The position numbers were made by a program, and so were the translations under genes. The notes under the pieces are model-generated. The model was given only the letters and a program-made list of their open reading frames with translations, made no database searches and was not told the origin of the DNA. From Terriglobales bacterium (GTDB taxonomy: Bacteria > Acidobacteriota > Terriglobia > Terriglobales > Acidobacteriaceae): a DNA stretch of 64,000 bases. The stretch spans positions 1 through 64,000 of the forward strand of contig JAATGG010000188.1 in NCBI GenBank assembly GCA_015654835.1, in the 5' to 3' direction. Shown here in pieces: positions 18,600 through 29,885 of this stretch. How positions within the stretch are numbered: the first letter of the stretch is position 1; each line of letters begins with the position of its first letter.

Positions 18600-19865
18600 A
18601 TGAGCACAGATATGCAGAGCGACAACCAATCCGTCGAGCAACGTACCGGCCAGGGCAAGTCCGAGGCCGAGGCCGGTGTGAACGCAACGGAGCCTACGCC
18701 GCGGCGCCGTATCAACCGGGTCGTGGTCGTCGTCCTTGTGATTGCGCTGCTGGTCGTTGGCATAGGTTGGTATCTCTACGCCAGTGGATTCGAAGATACA
18801 GACGATGCCGAAGTCGATGGCCATCTCAATCCTATTGCCGCGCGTGTGGATGGAACCATTAAGGCTGTCTATGTCGATGACAATCAATCGGTCGAGGCCG
18901 GTAAACTTCTCATTGAGCTTGACCCACGCGACAATCAGGTTGCGCTCGATCAGGCCAAGGCTCAGTATGATCAGGCTACGGCTCAACTCGGTGCGGCGCA
19001 TCCTAATCTTCCCATCACGCAGATCACCAATCGCAGCGATCTCACTTCGCAGCAGGCCGAGGTCGTGAATGCGGAGGCCGCACTGGCCGCTGCCCATCAC
19101 GATATCGACACGGCGGTTGCCCGGCTCAAGGAGTCGCAAGCGGTTGCCGAGCGCAATCAGGCCGATTTCCGCCGCTATCAAACTCTGTACGAAAAGAATG
19201 AAGTCTCTCGCGCCGATTACGATCAGTACAAATCGACGGCTGCCGCACAGGCTCAGACCGTTGCAGCCAATCAGGCTGCCGTAGCCTCCGCCCAAAAGAC
19301 CATGGAGCAACGCCAGGCTCAACTCGATCAGCAACGCAGCAAGTTGCGGCAAACCCAAAGCAGTGCTCCATTGCAGGTAGCCATTCGCGAAGCCGATATC
19401 AAAGGGCAGCAGGCCAATGCCGAGGGCGCCCAAGCCAGCTTTGAACAGGCGCGTCTCAACCTCAGTTATGGCCGCATTGTCGCTCCTGTTTCCGGCGTCG
19501 TGACCCAACGCAGCGCCGAGGTGGGTGCCCGCATCTCTACAGGACAGCAGTTACTCATGATCGTGCAGACAAACGATCTGTGGGTTACCGCTAACTTCAA
19601 AGAGACGCAACTGGCGCGTATGCGTCCAGGTCAGCGCGTCCGCATTCATATTGATGCTCTCCATGATGACTTCGAGGGCAAGGTGGAGAGTATGCCCGCT
19701 GTGACCGGTTCGCGCACCAGTGTGCTGCCCCCGGAAAATGCGACCGGCAATTACGTGAAAGTCATCCAGCGTATGCCCGTTCGCATCCGCTTCAATCCAA
19801 ATCAAAAAGATCTCGATAAGCTTCGTCCCGGCATGTCTGTTGAGCCCAAGGTCTACCTGAACTGA
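18600..19865 (+). CDS. HlyD/EmrA family membrane fusion protein
   Basis: Single N-terminal TM; TDDAEVDGHLNPIAARVDGTIKAVYVDDNQSVEAGKLLIELDPRD; ARLNLSYGRIVAPVSGVV. Confidence 0.92.
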   Translation: MSTDMQSDNQSVEQRTGQGKSEAEAGVNATEPTPRRRINRVVVVVLVIALLVVGIGWYLYASGFEDTDDAEVDGHLNPIAARVDGTIKAVYVDDNQSVEAGKLLIELDPRDNQVALDQAKAQYDQATAQLGAAHPNLPITQITNRSDLTSQQAEVVNAEAALAAAHHDIDTAVARLKESQAVAERNQADFRRYQTLYEKNEVSRADYDQYKSTAAAQAQTVAANQAAVASAQKTMEQRQAQLDQQRSKLRQTQSSAPLQVAIREADIKGQQANAEGAQASFEQARLNLSYGRIVAPVSGVVTQRSAEVGARISTGQQLLMIVQTNDLWVTANFKETQLARMRPGQRVRIHIDALHDDFEGKVESMPAVTGSRTSVLPPENATGNYVKVIQRMPVRIRFNPNQKDLDKLRPGMSVEPKVYLN

Positions 19866-19868
19866 GCC

Positions 19869-21464
19869 ATGGCCGATACCGACGCACACTCCATCACCGT
19901 TGCAAGCCGGCCCACCGTCAATCCGTGGATCATCGCCATGACCGTCACTCTGGCGACCTTCATGGAGGTGCTCGACTCGTCCATCGCCAATGTGGCATTG
20001 CCGCATATGGCAGGTTCGCTCGGAGCCAGTTCGGAAGAGAGCACATGGGTGCTTACCAGCTATCTCGTATCGAGCGCCATCGTGCTGCCCATGAGCGGAT
20101 GGCTGTCGAACGTGATCGGCCGCAAACGCTTCTACATGGCCTGCGTTGCGATCTTCACCCTCAGTTCGTTTTTATGCGGACTTGCGCCCACACTACCCAT
20201 GCTGATCTTTTTTCGCGTCTTGCAGGGAGCAGGCGGCGGAGGCCTGCAGCCCAGCGAGCAGGCGATTCTCGCCGATACTTTCTCTGCCAAGCAGCGGGGA
20301 ATGGCCTTCGCCATGTACGGCATGGCCGTCGTTGTGGCGCCCGCCATCGGTCCCACGTTGGGCGGCTGGATCACGGATAACTATAGCTGGCACTGGATCT
20401 TCTTTATTAATGTGCCCATCGGTATTCTCTCGCTCTTTCTTACTCAGCGATTGGTGCACGATCCTGCTTATCTCAAAGAAATTCGCCGCACCAGCATCCG
20501 CGTCGATTACATCGGCATGGGCCTGATTGTTACCGGTGTCGGCTTCCTCCAGTTCGTCTTGGATAAGGGGCAAGAGAAGGACTGGTTCTCATCGCAGACC
20601 ATTCTCATCAGCTTCATCATTGCCGTGGTTGCGCTCGTGGCGCTGGTCTTTCGTGAGCTTACGCATAAATATCCCATCATGGATCTGCGCCTGCTCGGAG
20701 TGAGAAACTTCGCTACCGCCGTGACCTTCAGCTTCATCCTCGGCATGGTGCTCAACGGCAGCACAATCCTGCTGCCGCAGTTTCTGCAAAACGATCTCGG
20801 CTATACCGCCCAACTCGCCGGCATGGCGCTGTCGCCCGCTGGCATCGCTCTGGCCATCATGATGCCCGTCGCCGGCATTCTCGCTTCCAAAGGAGATCCG
20901 CGCCTCATCATCTGCATCGGGTTCCTCATTACCTCCTTCGGCCTCTTCCATGTCACCAATATCTATTTAGGGGTTAGCTTCGGAACCATGGTGGCCTATC
21001 GCGTCATTCAGGTGATTGGCATCCCTCTCATCTTCATCCCCATCAGCACACTCAACTATGTCGGTGTCCCCCGCGATAAGTTCAACCAGGTTTCGGGCAT
21101 CAGCAATTTCATGCGCAACATGGGCGGAGCCATCGGCGTTTCACTACTGAATAACTTCATTACGCATCAGGGCCAGGTCCATCGCACCATGCTTTCCGCC
21201 CATACGAATCACGCAAACCCTTTCTTCGAACGTCAATTGAACGCCATGACCCAAAGCTCGATGGCATCGGGCGTGGGACATGCCGAGGCATCGCATCGGG
21301 CACTTGCGCAACTCTCCTCGCAGATAGATCTCCAGTCCAACGTGCTCGGTTTCGTCAACTCGTTTTGGCTGCTGGGGGCGGTAGTTCTATGCCTCGCGCC
21401 GCTGCCCTTCATCATGAGGCGGCCGAGTCCTGAAGAAGCCAAAGCCACCGCCGCTGCGCACTAA
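19869..21464 (+). CDS. EmrB/QacA (DHA2) family MFS efflux transporter
   Basis: MEVLDSSIANVALPHMAGSLGASSEESTWVLTSYLVSSAIVLPMSGWLSNVIGRKRFYM. Confidence 0.93.
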   Translation: MADTDAHSITVASRPTVNPWIIAMTVTLATFMEVLDSSIANVALPHMAGSLGASSEESTWVLTSYLVSSAIVLPMSGWLSNVIGRKRFYMACVAIFTLSSFLCGLAPTLPMLIFFRVLQGAGGGGLQPSEQAILADTFSAKQRGMAFAMYGMAVVVAPAIGPTLGGWITDNYSWHWIFFINVPIGILSLFLTQRLVHDPAYLKEIRRTSIRVDYIGMGLIVTGVGFLQFVLDKGQEKDWFSSQTILISFIIAVVALVALVFRELTHKYPIMDLRLLGVRNFATAVTFSFILGMVLNGSTILLPQFLQNDLGYTAQLAGMALSPAGIALAIMMPVAGILASKGDPRLIICIGFLITSFGLFHVTNIYLGVSFGTMVAYRVIQVIGIPLIFIPISTLNYVGVPRDKFNQVSGISNFMRNMGGAIGVSLLNNFITHQGQVHRTMLSAHTNHANPFFERQLNAMTQSSMASGVGHAEASHRALAQLSSQIDLQSNVLGFVNSFWLLGAVVLCLAPLPFIMRRPSPEEAKATAAAH

Positions 21465-21703
21465 AATTCGCCTATCGTCGCGAGAGGTGGGCGCGCTTTC
21501 TGATTGTCGAGCACTTCCCCAGTCAATCCCTCCTGGATTCATCGGTCTGGTACATAAAAATCAGGGATGCCGCCGCTCGGATCTGAATCTTGCCTGCTTT
21601 ATTGGCGATTGAGTTGCGCTTTGCCGAAGTCCGGATATCGATGAAAAATAAACCCCTTGGCCCCGGCCCACGGAGCTTGTCAATAAAAAAGGATTATTTT
21701 TTG

Positions 21704-21728
21704 AATACGGATAGGGGGTAGGGGCATC
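21704..21728 (+). promoter_or_regulatory. Putative CsoR-type operator upstream of the copper module
   Basis: GGATAGGGGGTAGGGGCAT; the reverse complement contains TACCCCCTAT, resembling CsoR operators. Confidence 0.35.
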
Positions 21729-21754
21729 TGTAGAAGGGAAGGAGTTTTATTCAT

Positions 21755-21967
21755 ATGGAAAACACGCTTAATCTGTCCATTGATGGAATGCACTGCGATG
21801 CCTGCGTTCGCCGGGTCACGAATGCCCTCACTGGGGTAGAAGGTGTTCATGTCGGTTCCGTAAAAGTTGGCGCGGCAACTGTCACCTTCGATCCGCAAAA
21901 AACTTCACCCGAGCAGATCACTGGCGCCATCGACAGCATCGGCTTCGCGGCTCGTTCCGACCGCTAA
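21755..21967 (+). CDS. Heavy-metal-associated (HMA) domain copper chaperone
   Basis: [48 protein letters not shown]. Confidence 0.88.
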   Translation: MENTLNLSIDGMHCDACVRRVTNALTGVEGVHVGSVKVGAATVTFDPQKTSPEQITGAIDSIGFAARSDR

Positions 21968-21981
21968 CCCAAGGAGTCACC

Positions 21982-24408
21982 ATGTCGACAACTCTCAAAC
22001 CCGAGGCGGTGAGCAGTAAGCAGCCCGCCTTGGGCGCTTCCCTCGAACAAGTCCAGATCCCGGTGACCGGCATGACCTGTGCTGCGTGCCAATCCTTCGT
22101 CCAACGGACTCTCGCGGGTACCGGCGGCGTCAAGGACGCGACCGTCAATCTGATGCTCCACAATGCCACCGTAACATTTGATCCCAGCGTGATTTCTACC
22201 TCCGGGCTCGTAGAGAAGATTCGCAGTACGGGCTACGGCGCGGAATTGCCTGCACTCAATGAGTCCGTTTTGCAGGCGCAAGAGAAAAACGACGAAGAAC
22301 AACTGCGCGAATACAGGCAGTTGCGCTGGAAGGCGGGCATCAGCATTCTAGCCGGTCTTCTTGCCATGATCGTTTCCATGCCGCTGATGAGCATGACCAG
22401 TGCTGCCGGCATGAGGCGTATGAAGGACCCATTCATGAACTGGTCCATGCGCGTGCTCGATCCCGCATTGCGCCAGGTTCTGCCGTGGATCTATTCGATC
22501 GGCGATAACACCATCCGCTGGTTTCTCTTTGCTCTTTCCGCAGTCATCATCGGTTGGGCAGGCCGCAGGTTCTATGTAAAGGCTTGGGCCGCTCTGCTGC
22601 ATAAAACAGCGGACATGAATACGCTGGTCGCGCTCGGAACCGGAAGCGCCTTTCTCTACTCAGCTGCTAGCACCATTGCGCCGGGCTTCTTCCTCGCCCA
22701 CGGCATTCCTCCCGATGTCTATTTTGAAGCAGGCATCCTGATTATTGGATTGGTGCTCATCGGCAATACCCTTGAGAGCCGCGCCAAGGGGAAGACTGCC
22801 CTTGCGTTGCGCAAACTAGCCCAACTGCAGCCAAAGACTGCTCGCGTGCTTCGTGATGGCGTAGAGTCCGACGTTCCTCTGGAAACGATTCAGCACGACG
22901 ACATCATCCTGGTGCGTCCCGGTGAGCGCATTCCGACAGACGGTCAAGTGATCTCTGGCAAGAGCAGCGTGGATGAATCGATGCTTACCGGCGAGTCTCT
23001 TCCCGTCGAAAAAGCTGCGCAAGATCGAGTGATTGGCGGTACTCTCAATCAGCGTGGATCGCTGCAATACCGAGCCACGATGCTCGGCGCCGAGAGCACG
23101 TTGTCGCAGATCGTACGGCTCTTGCGGGAGGCGCAAGGTTCGCGGGCTCCCATTCAGCGTCTCGCTGATCGCATAAGTGCCATCTTTGTTCCCTCCGTGC
23201 TCGGCCTCTCGATCCTTACTTTTGTAGCTTGGCGATTCTTTGCGTCGGGCACAGGCATCATGCAAGCCTTCGCCGCTGCGGTGACCGTATTGGTCATCGC
23301 TTGCCCGTGTGCCATGGGACTGGCTGTTCCTACGGCGGTGATGGTTGCAACCGGGCGCGGCGCCGATTTTGGGCTGCTCATCAAGGGAGGCGAAGCACTG
23401 CAGCGCCTTGAGAAAGTCGATACGGTTGTCTTCGACAAGACGGGAACCATCACCGCGGGCAGGCCCGAGGTTACAGATGTGCTGCGTGCCAAAAGAGTGG
23501 CGGCGGAAGTCGCAATAGAGAGCCCGGACTTTTCGCAAGACAGCATCGTTCGCATCGCAGCGTCGCTTGAGCGCGCCAGTGAACACCCATTGGCTGAGGC
23601 AGTTGTTCGCTACGCTACTCAGCACGGACTTAGCTTGCCAAGCGCCGAGACATTTGAGTCGCTCACCGGGCATGGCGTATCGGGTGCTGTCGAAGGCAAT
23701 ATAGTCCTGATCGGTAATACCTCGTTGATGAACAATAATGGCATTCCGACAGAGCCGTTGATTGCTGATGCGGAAAAGTTGGCCGAGCAAGGCAAGACGC
23801 CTCTATGGATTGCGATCAATGGATCGCTCGCTGGCATCATCGCTGTTGCCGATACCGTAAAGCCCACGTCGGTGAGTGCCATTCAGCAACTCCACCGGGA
23901 CGGACTTCATGTGGTGATGCTCACCGGCGACAATGAACGGACCGCGCGCGCCATCGCCCGCCAGGTGGGCGTGGACGATGTGATCGCCGGTGTCCTCCCT
24001 ATGGGGAAAGTAGACGCGATACGCAGCCTGCAGGCTGAACACCGTGTGGTCGCAATGGTTGGCGATGGCGTCAATGACGCCCCCGCATTGGCCCAATCGG
24101 ATGTGGGCATCACCATGGCGACAGGTGCGGATGTCGCCATGGAAGCGGGCGATGTAACCCTCATGCGTAGCGATCTCACAGGCGTCGCTGCGGCTCTTGC
24201 CCTCTCGCGCGGCACCATGCGCGTGATGCGGCAGAATCTCTTCTGGGCCTTTGCGTACAACGTAATTGGCATTCCTATTGCGGCTGGAGTTCTCTATCCG
24301 GTCTGCGGCCTGTTGCTCAGCCCGGTGTTGGCCAGTGCGGCTATGGCCTTCAGTTCATTTAGCGTTGTCACAAATAGCCTGCGGCTAAGCCGCCTCAAGT
24401 TAGTGTAA
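21982..24408 (+). CDS. copA: Copper-translocating P-type ATPase
   Basis: HMA motif [13 protein letters not shown] motif [27 protein letters not shown]. Confidence 0.93.
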   Translation: MSTTLKPEAVSSKQPALGASLEQVQIPVTGMTCAACQSFVQRTLAGTGGVKDATVNLMLHNATVTFDPSVISTSGLVEKIRSTGYGAELPALNESVLQAQEKNDEEQLREYRQLRWKAGISILAGLLAMIVSMPLMSMTSAAGMRRMKDPFMNWSMRVLDPALRQVLPWIYSIGDNTIRWFLFALSAVIIGWAGRRFYVKAWAALLHKTADMNTLVALGTGSAFLYSAASTIAPGFFLAHGIPPDVYFEAGILIIGLVLIGNTLESRAKGKTALALRKLAQLQPKTARVLRDGVESDVPLETIQHDDIILVRPGERIPTDGQVISGKSSVDESMLTGESLPVEKAAQDRVIGGTLNQRGSLQYRATMLGAESTLSQIVRLLREAQGSRAPIQRLADRISAIFVPSVLGLSILTFVAWRFFASGTGIMQAFAAAVTVLVIACPCAMGLAVPTAVMVATGRGADFGLLIKGGEALQRLEKVDTVVFDKTGTITAGRPEVTDVLRAKRVAAEVAIESPDFSQDSIVRIAASLERASEHPLAEAVVRYATQHGLSLPSAETFESLTGHGVSGAVEGNIVLIGNTSLMNNNGIPTEPLIADAEKLAEQGKTPLWIAINGSLAGIIAVADTVKPTSVSAIQQLHRDGLHVVMLTGDNERTARAIARQVGVDDVIAGVLPMGKVDAIRSLQAEHRVVAMVGDGVNDAPALAQSDVGITMATGADVAMEAGDVTLMRSDLTGVAAALALSRGTMRVMRQNLFWAFAYNVIGIPIAAGVLYPVCGLLLSPVLASAAMAFSSFSVVTNSLRLSRLKLV

Positions 24409-24416
24409 GGAGACCG

Positions 24417-24785
24417 ATGGCCACAAAGAAAGTCAGCCCCAGACAGTCTCACGGAAAGGACGATTTCTGTGGATGTGAACTTACAGGCGAAGGCCGCAAA
24501 GCAATTGGAGTCGATCCGGAAATCAAAGCTTCCAATCTGCGCCGTCTTAGCCGTATCGAAGGCCAGATACGTGGCATCCAGCGCATGGTGGAAGAAGATC
24601 GCTACTGTGCCGACATACTGATGCAGGTATCTTCCGCACAGGAGGCGCTTCGCGCGGTGGCGCGAGCCTTGATGCGCAACCACTTGGCACATTGCGCGGC
24701 CCACGCAATCCGCACCGGGTCCGAAGAGGAGAAGCAGGCTATGTACGACGAGTTACTGGAATTGATCTATAAGAATGCTCGTTAA
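24417..24785 (+). CDS. CsoR/RcnR family metal-sensing transcriptional repressor
   Basis: NLRRLSRIEGQIRGIQRMVEEDRYCADILMQVSSAQEALRAVARALMRNHLAHCA; C...H..HC ligand pattern. Confidence 0.85.
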   Translation: MATKKVSPRQSHGKDDFCGCELTGEGRKAIGVDPEIKASNLRRLSRIEGQIRGIQRMVEEDRYCADILMQVSSAQEALRAVARALMRNHLAHCAAHAIRTGSEEEKQAMYDELLELIYKNAR

Positions 24786-24888
24786 GAGTCCAATCTGCGA
24801 TCCTATCGCAATGATTGGGGTACATGGATGCTTCGGAGTTTTACGGCCGCTGCACAAAGGCTTTTTCCCTGGGGATTCGTATCCGGTC

Positions 24889-25986
24889 TTATGATTTGAG
24901 CATTTTTGAAAGAGCATCCAGCAGTCGTTCATTGTCGCTGTGATTTCGTATGCACACGCGTAAATATTGCGGACTAAGTCCTTCGAAGTTGGCGCAGGAG
25001 CGCACGACGATGCGGTGCTCCACGATAAGGCGGCGCCAGAATTCTGCTCCACCTTGGCTGTCGTCGAGCTTCATCAATAGATAATTGGCAGCGCTCGGAA
25101 AAACCGTAAGCCCCAATCCACATAACCGATCTGCAAGCACATCGCGTTCACGCGCATTGTTGTCGAGTGCAGCGGCAATGGCCGAAGTATCCGCCATTGC
25201 CAGTTGCGCAGCTTCCGCCGCAATGGAACTCACGGGCCACAGCGGCATCGCAGCTTGCATATCGTTTCGCATGTCTCGATGAGCTATCGAATAGGCCACA
25301 CGCAACCCCGGCATAGAAAAGAATTTTGTCAACGAACGAAGCACAACTAGTCCTCGGGATTCTGCCGCGAGGTGCGACAGGCTTTCATGGGGTGCATAGT
25401 CGATATACGCCTCATCTACAAGCATCACCGCACCGCAGTTGACGACGGCATTTCGAAGCTGGTCGAGTTGCAATTTTGACAGCAGCAGACCGGACGGGCT
25501 CTGCGGATTCGCAATCAAGAGTGCTTGCGCTCCGCTCGTCCTGAGTTGTGCCGCGATGTGCCCGCAGTCGATCCTGAATTGATCCTCATCACGGAGAGCC
25601 AATGTGTGGCAGATCGTACCGCATGTTTCGAGTGTCCGTCGATACTCTGTAAATCCTGGCACAAGAATCATGCACCGACTGATGCGTAATGCATGGATCG
25701 CGGAGGCGAGCAAGGGCATTACGCCATTTCCAATCGCGATACAAGCTGGGTCCACATCGATGTACCCTGCGATGGCCCTCCTGAGTCCGAGATACTGAGC
25801 ATCGGGATAAGTGGTCACCACCTTGTGCGCCTTGAGAGAGTTGCAAAGTGAATCAATCATCTTGTCGCTAGGCGGCGCCGGATTGATGCTGGCACTGAAG
25901 TCCAGAAGCGAGTCTTCCTCCAGGTTGAACCGCATCGCCAGCTCTCGCAACTGGCCCCCGTGTTCGGGCAGAAAGGGTTTAGGCAT
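24889..25986 (-). CDS. cobD: Threonine-phosphate decarboxylase (aminotransferase-like)
   Basis: PLP fold-type I: HGGQLRELAMRF...LLDFSASINPAPPS; RSLTKFFSMPGLRVAY; next to cbiB. Confidence 0.85.
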   Translation of the reverse strand: MPKPFLPEHGGQLRELAMRFNLEEDSLLDFSASINPAPPSDKMIDSLCNSLKAHKVVTTYPDAQYLGLRRAIAGYIDVDPACIAIGNGVMPLLASAIHALRISRCMILVPGFTEYRRTLETCGTICHTLALRDEDQFRIDCGHIAAQLRTSGAQALLIANPQSPSGLLLSKLQLDQLRNAVVNCGAVMLVDEAYIDYAPHESLSHLAAESRGLVVLRSLTKFFSMPGLRVAYSIAHRDMRNDMQAAMPLWPVSSIAAEAAQLAMADTSAIAAALDNNARERDVLADRLCGLGLTVFPSAANYLLMKLDDSQGGAEFWRRLIVEHRIVVRSCANFEGLSPQYLRVCIRNHSDNERLLDALSKMLKS

Positions 25987-26941
25987 TGCGACTCCTTCTA
26001 GCCAGCAACAGTGCTCCTGCAAATCCAACCAGCGAGGCGAGTGCCACCACCTTCAGTGCCTGCTTTGCCGCGGTCCTGTTCGGTCGCGGAAATTTATCCC
26101 CGAGATGTGGAGATGAGACTCGCTCGCCGCCATAATGGTTCTCGCCACCAAGGCGAACACCGAGTGCTCCAGCCATCGCGCTTTCTACCTGACCGGCGTT
26201 GGGGCTGGCGTGTTTGCTGCCGTCCCTGAGCCAGGTTCTGCCTGCGCGAAGTCCGCATCGTGCGTCCGTAACTCCCGCGATTGCGCAGATTAAAAAAGCC
26301 GAAAGGCGAGCGGGAATCCAGTTCGCCAAATCGTCCAGTCGCGCTGCGGCGCGGCCGAAATATAGATACCTCTCATCGCGATGGCCGATCATGGAGTCGA
26401 GCGTATTCACGGCCTTATAAGCCATTGCCAGAGGAACTCCGCCAAGGGTGAGATAGAAGAGTGGAGCGATGATGCCATCGGAAAGGCTTTCGGCAAGTGT
26501 CTCGATCAGGGCTCGACAGATTTCGGACTCGTCAAGCATGGCAGTGTCGCGGCCTACAATCCGTCCGAGCCGCAGCCGCGCCAACGGGAGATCTCCTCGG
26601 TCGAGGGCGCGGAGCACACAGCTTGTCTCGTCAACCAGGCTGCGGGTTGCGAGGCAGGTCGATGCAAACCATGCCTCTGCGATCAGACCGGCGATGCGGT
26701 TCCGTCCATATATCGATCGAAGCATCGCTCGCAATGACAACATCGACACGGCAGGCACGGCGAGTGCCACAAGGCCGCCTGCGACTAACTCAAAGGATTT
26801 TCCCGATCCATGTTGACGAACGGAACGCTCGGACGCTTCGATGCCCCAGCCGATGAGGCGTACCGGGTGAGGCATCCACTCCGGATCGCCAATCAACCAA
26901 TCGAGTGCGTAGGCTGCAGAAAGAAGAGGAGGGGCGATCAT
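25979..26941 (-). CDS. cbiB: Adenosylcobinamide-phosphate synthase CbiB/CobD
   Basis: YALDWLIGDPEWMPHPVRLIGWGI; NTLDSMIGHRDERYLYFGRAAARLDDLANWIPARLSA. Confidence 0.92.
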   Translation of the reverse strand: MIAPPLLSAAYALDWLIGDPEWMPHPVRLIGWGIEASERSVRQHGSGKSFELVAGGLVALAVPAVSMLSLRAMLRSIYGRNRIAGLIAEAWFASTCLATRSLVDETSCVLRALDRGDLPLARLRLGRIVGRDTAMLDESEICRALIETLAESLSDGIIAPLFYLTLGGVPLAMAYKAVNTLDSMIGHRDERYLYFGRAAARLDDLANWIPARLSAFLICAIAGVTDARCGLRAGRTWLRDGSKHASPNAGQVESAMAGALGVRLGGENHYGGERVSSPHLGDKFPRPNRTAAKQALKVVALASLVGFAGALLLARRSRNA

Positions 26942-28512
26942 GAACGCTTCCCTTCGTCATGCATAGAGTGAAAAGGAAGACCGACAAGGCCGAAGATTGC
27001 CTCCAGATCAAGTGCGCGGGTGAACGTATCAGCAAGCATGTCGAGTTGCTCCTCCCTTCGTTCGCTCCATGCGATCAAGTTCGTTGGAGAGGGCAGATGA
27101 AGAGCGGTGCGTGCTGCACAGAGGAAGGCATGACGGAATGCATCCTGGTCAAAGATCCCATGAAGATAAGTTCCAAAAACGTGTTTGTCGGCGGATACAC
27201 AACCATCCGGAACGGTGGAGCCCGTATCATTCTCGCGGATGATTGAGGCAAAGTTCGAGGCGCCCGCTAGATATTCCGTCTCGCCCATATGAATTTCGTA
27301 GCCGCGTATCTCGGCATCATTCGTCTCGACGCCAAAGAGCCCCGGCTTCTCATAGCGCCCACGCGCCGGAACCGTGACCTTGTCGCGCGTCATGGTGGTT
27401 CGGATTGGCAGCAAGCCGAGTCCACGCTCGTTTGCAATATTCTCTACGCCGTGAGGATCGCGAATCTCCATGCCGAGCATCTGAAAACCGCCACAAATCC
27501 CGACAACGAGTCCCCCGCTGTGCACATGCCGATGAAGTGCTTGCTCGAATCCCTGTGCTCGCATCCAGATCAGATCGTCTGCGGTCTGCTTACTGCCTGG
27601 CAGAATCACGACGCCTGCCAAACGAAGTTCCTTGGGATCGCGAATATAGCGCAGAGAGACAGAGGGCTCTTCCCGCAAAGAATCGAAATCGGTAAAGTTC
27701 GAGATCGAAGGGAAGGCAATGACGGCAATCTGCAATTTCGCTGAGTTAGTCTGTGGGCTGGTCCACTTAGCCGTATCCCGATTGCCAAATCCGACGCTAT
27801 CCTCTTCGTCGAGCAGTAATTCGCCTAGATAGGGAACTACTCCGAAGCAAGGCTTTCCAAGACGCTTCTCCATCATCTGGATCCCAGGCATGAGCAATGA
27901 TTGGTCACCGCGAAACTTGTTGACGATGAACCCGTGAATATACCTGCGTTCCTCTTCGTCCAATAACTCGCACGTTCCAAGCAGAGAGGCAAAAACACCG
28001 CCGCGGTCGATGTCTCCCACGAGCAAACACGGTGCCTCGGCGATCTTTGCCATCCGCATGTTCACAATGTCGCTATGCTTTAGATTGATCTCTGCCGGTG
28101 AACCAGCCCCCTCGAGCACGATCACGTCGTTGACAGACGCAAGCTCACGATAACTCTCTTCCACAATGGGGAGCAGCGTCATCGTGCGGTGTTCGTGGTA
28201 AGTGCGCGCATCCAGATTGCGCCATACCTTTCCGCGGACTACGATTTGCGAAGACGTATCGCCGGAGGGTTTGATGAGGATTGGATTCATATGCACAGAG
28301 GCCGGAATTCCGGCTGCTTCTGCTTGCAAAGCCTGGGCACGGCCTATCTCATAACCGTCGGGAGTGGCCGCGGAATTGAGAGACATATTCTGCGACTTGA
28401 ACGGCGCCACGCGATAGCCTGCGCGCGCGAAGATACGGCAGAGCGCGGCAGCAGTGAGAGATTTGCCGACATGCGAACTGGTCCCAAGCACCATAATGGA
28501 TCGTGCGGTCAT
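26938..28512 (-). CDS. cobQ: Cobyric acid synthase
   Basis: IMVLGTSSHVGKSLTAAALCRIFARAGYRVAPFKSQNMSLNSAATPDGYEIGRAQALQAEAAG; GAT1 GICGGFQMLG. Confidence 0.95.
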   Translation of the reverse strand: MTARSIMVLGTSSHVGKSLTAAALCRIFARAGYRVAPFKSQNMSLNSAATPDGYEIGRAQALQAEAAGIPASVHMNPILIKPSGDTSSQIVVRGKVWRNLDARTYHEHRTMTLLPIVEESYRELASVNDVIVLEGAGSPAEINLKHSDIVNMRMAKIAEAPCLLVGDIDRGGVFASLLGTCELLDEEERRYIHGFIVNKFRGDQSLLMPGIQMMEKRLGKPCFGVVPYLGELLLDEEDSVGFGNRDTAKWTSPQTNSAKLQIAVIAFPSISNFTDFDSLREEPSVSLRYIRDPKELRLAGVVILPGSKQTADDLIWMRAQGFEQALHRHVHSGGLVVGICGGFQMLGMEIRDPHGVENIANERGLGLLPIRTTMTRDKVTVPARGRYEKPGLFGVETNDAEIRGYEIHMGETEYLAGASNFASIIRENDTGSTVPDGCVSADKHVFGTYLHGIFDQDAFRHAFLCAARTALHLPSPTNLIAWSERREEQLDMLADTFTRALDLEAIFGLVGLPFHSMHDEGKRS

Positions 28513-29186
28513 CGGCTGCCTCTATCGAATGGATAAGACTGATCGTAAGTCTCCGCTCGCACGACCGACGCGAGTCCAGCCCGTTCTTCCCATCCATATC
28601 GCAAGAGGTCAGGAGCCTCCGCAAATTTCTCCACATAGCCCAGGCAAAGATACGCGACCATCTCCGCAGCAGGCGGAATTCGCAGCAACTGCTTGACCGC
28701 AGGCGGATCGAGAATACTGACCCAGCCCACTCCAACGCCCTCGGCGCGAGCTGCAAGCCATAAATTCTGGATCGCGCAAACGACAGAATAGTCTGAGGTC
28801 TCCAGCATGGTGTTGCGCCCCAGTCGATGGCCGCGTTCGCTGGTCCGATCACACACAACGCAGAGATGCTGCGGCGCCTCAAGAAGCGCCTCCAGCTTGA
28901 GTTGCGCATACAGGTCGGCGCGTTCTCCGGAATAGGTCTGGGCTGCGGCAGCACGAGCACGCGCAAAAATATCGTGTACGCTCGATCGAATTGCTAAGTC
29001 GCGCACGACGATAAAGCGCCACGGCTGCATGAACCCAACGGAGGGCGCATGGTGCGCAGCGGCGAGAAGCCGTTGCAGGGTTGCCTCTTCAAGAGGCTGC
29101 GGCAGATATCCTGCTCGCACATCGCGTCTTTCGCGAATTGCGCGATAGACTGCATCCTTTTCTGCCGCTGTGAAGCCGTTGTCCAT
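28509..29186 (-). CDS. bluB: 5,6-dimethylbenzimidazole synthase BluB
   Basis: Nitroreductase fold: VYRAIRERRDVRAGYLPQPLEEATLQRLLAAAHHAPSVGFMQPWRFIVV; GVGVGWVSILDP. Confidence 0.9.
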   Translation of the reverse strand: MDNGFTAAEKDAVYRAIRERRDVRAGYLPQPLEEATLQRLLAAAHHAPSVGFMQPWRFIVVRDLAIRSSVHDIFARARAAAAQTYSGERADLYAQLKLEALLEAPQHLCVVCDRTSERGHRLGRNTMLETSDYSVVCAIQNLWLAARAEGVGVGWVSILDPPAVKQLLRIPPAAEMVAYLCLGYVEKFAEAPDLLRYGWEERAGLASVVRAETYDQSYPFDRGSR

Positions 29187-29191
29187 TTGAC

Positions 29192-29767
29192 TCACCACGC
29201 TCTCGACCATCGGCCGCCCTTGTTCTCTTGATCGCGGAGACGGGAATCTACTCCCGATTCAAGTTCCAGTTGTCGCGCGAAAAGCCAGATCAGGTCGGAA
29301 AGCCTGTTGATGTAAGCCAAGGCCTGGGGAGGAACCTCCGTGCCGCTTTCCGCCAAGCGTACGATGCATCGCTCCGCCCGCCGGCAGACGGTGCGCGCTA
29401 CTTCAAACGCAGCCGACTCAGCGTGGGCTCCCGGCAGCGACCAGTCCGAAAGAATCCCCTCTTTGGCTTCGATCGTGTAGACCTGGTCCGTCAAGCTGTC
29501 GACGTCTTCTGCGGTGACCACAGGGGCTGCCTTTCGACTCTCGACAGGAGTTGCCAACGCCGATCCCACGCGAAACAACGTCTTCTGAATATCGTGGGTG
29601 GCAGAACGCAGTTCCGCATTTGTGCAGATGCTTCGGGCAAAGCCAAGCACGGTGTTGAGTTCGTCGATTGTTCCGTAAGCTTCGACGCGTAAGTCGGATT
29701 TTGAGACGCGAATTCCTCCCGCAAGTCCGGTTTGCCCGCTGTCTCCCCGCTTTGTAGCAATGCTCAT
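29192..29767 (-). CDS. pduO: Cob(I)alamin adenosyltransferase, PduO type
   Basis: TKRGDSGQTGLAGGIRVSKSDLRVEAYGTIDELNTVLGFARS; LPGAHAESAAFEVARTVCRRAER. Confidence 0.92.
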   Translation of the reverse strand: MSIATKRGDSGQTGLAGGIRVSKSDLRVEAYGTIDELNTVLGFARSICTNAELRSATHDIQKTLFRVGSALATPVESRKAAPVVTAEDVDSLTDQVYTIEAKEGILSDWSLPGAHAESAAFEVARTVCRRAERCIVRLAESGTEVPPQALAYINRLSDLIWLFARQLELESGVDSRLRDQENKGGRWSRAW

Positions 29768-29885
29768 GAACCCTCCTGTTGACCGCGACCGGCAATATGC
29801 CGGCGCTTACTTCCATTTCTTGCGATTGCTTTCCAATATCAAGATACAGGCACAAGAACTCGCCGGTTGGACGACATTGCGAAGG

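Noticed and set aside
24797-24812. TGCGATCCTATCGCA hairpin after csoR
   Set aside because: Only 6-bp stem and no T-tract; not enough to call a terminator.
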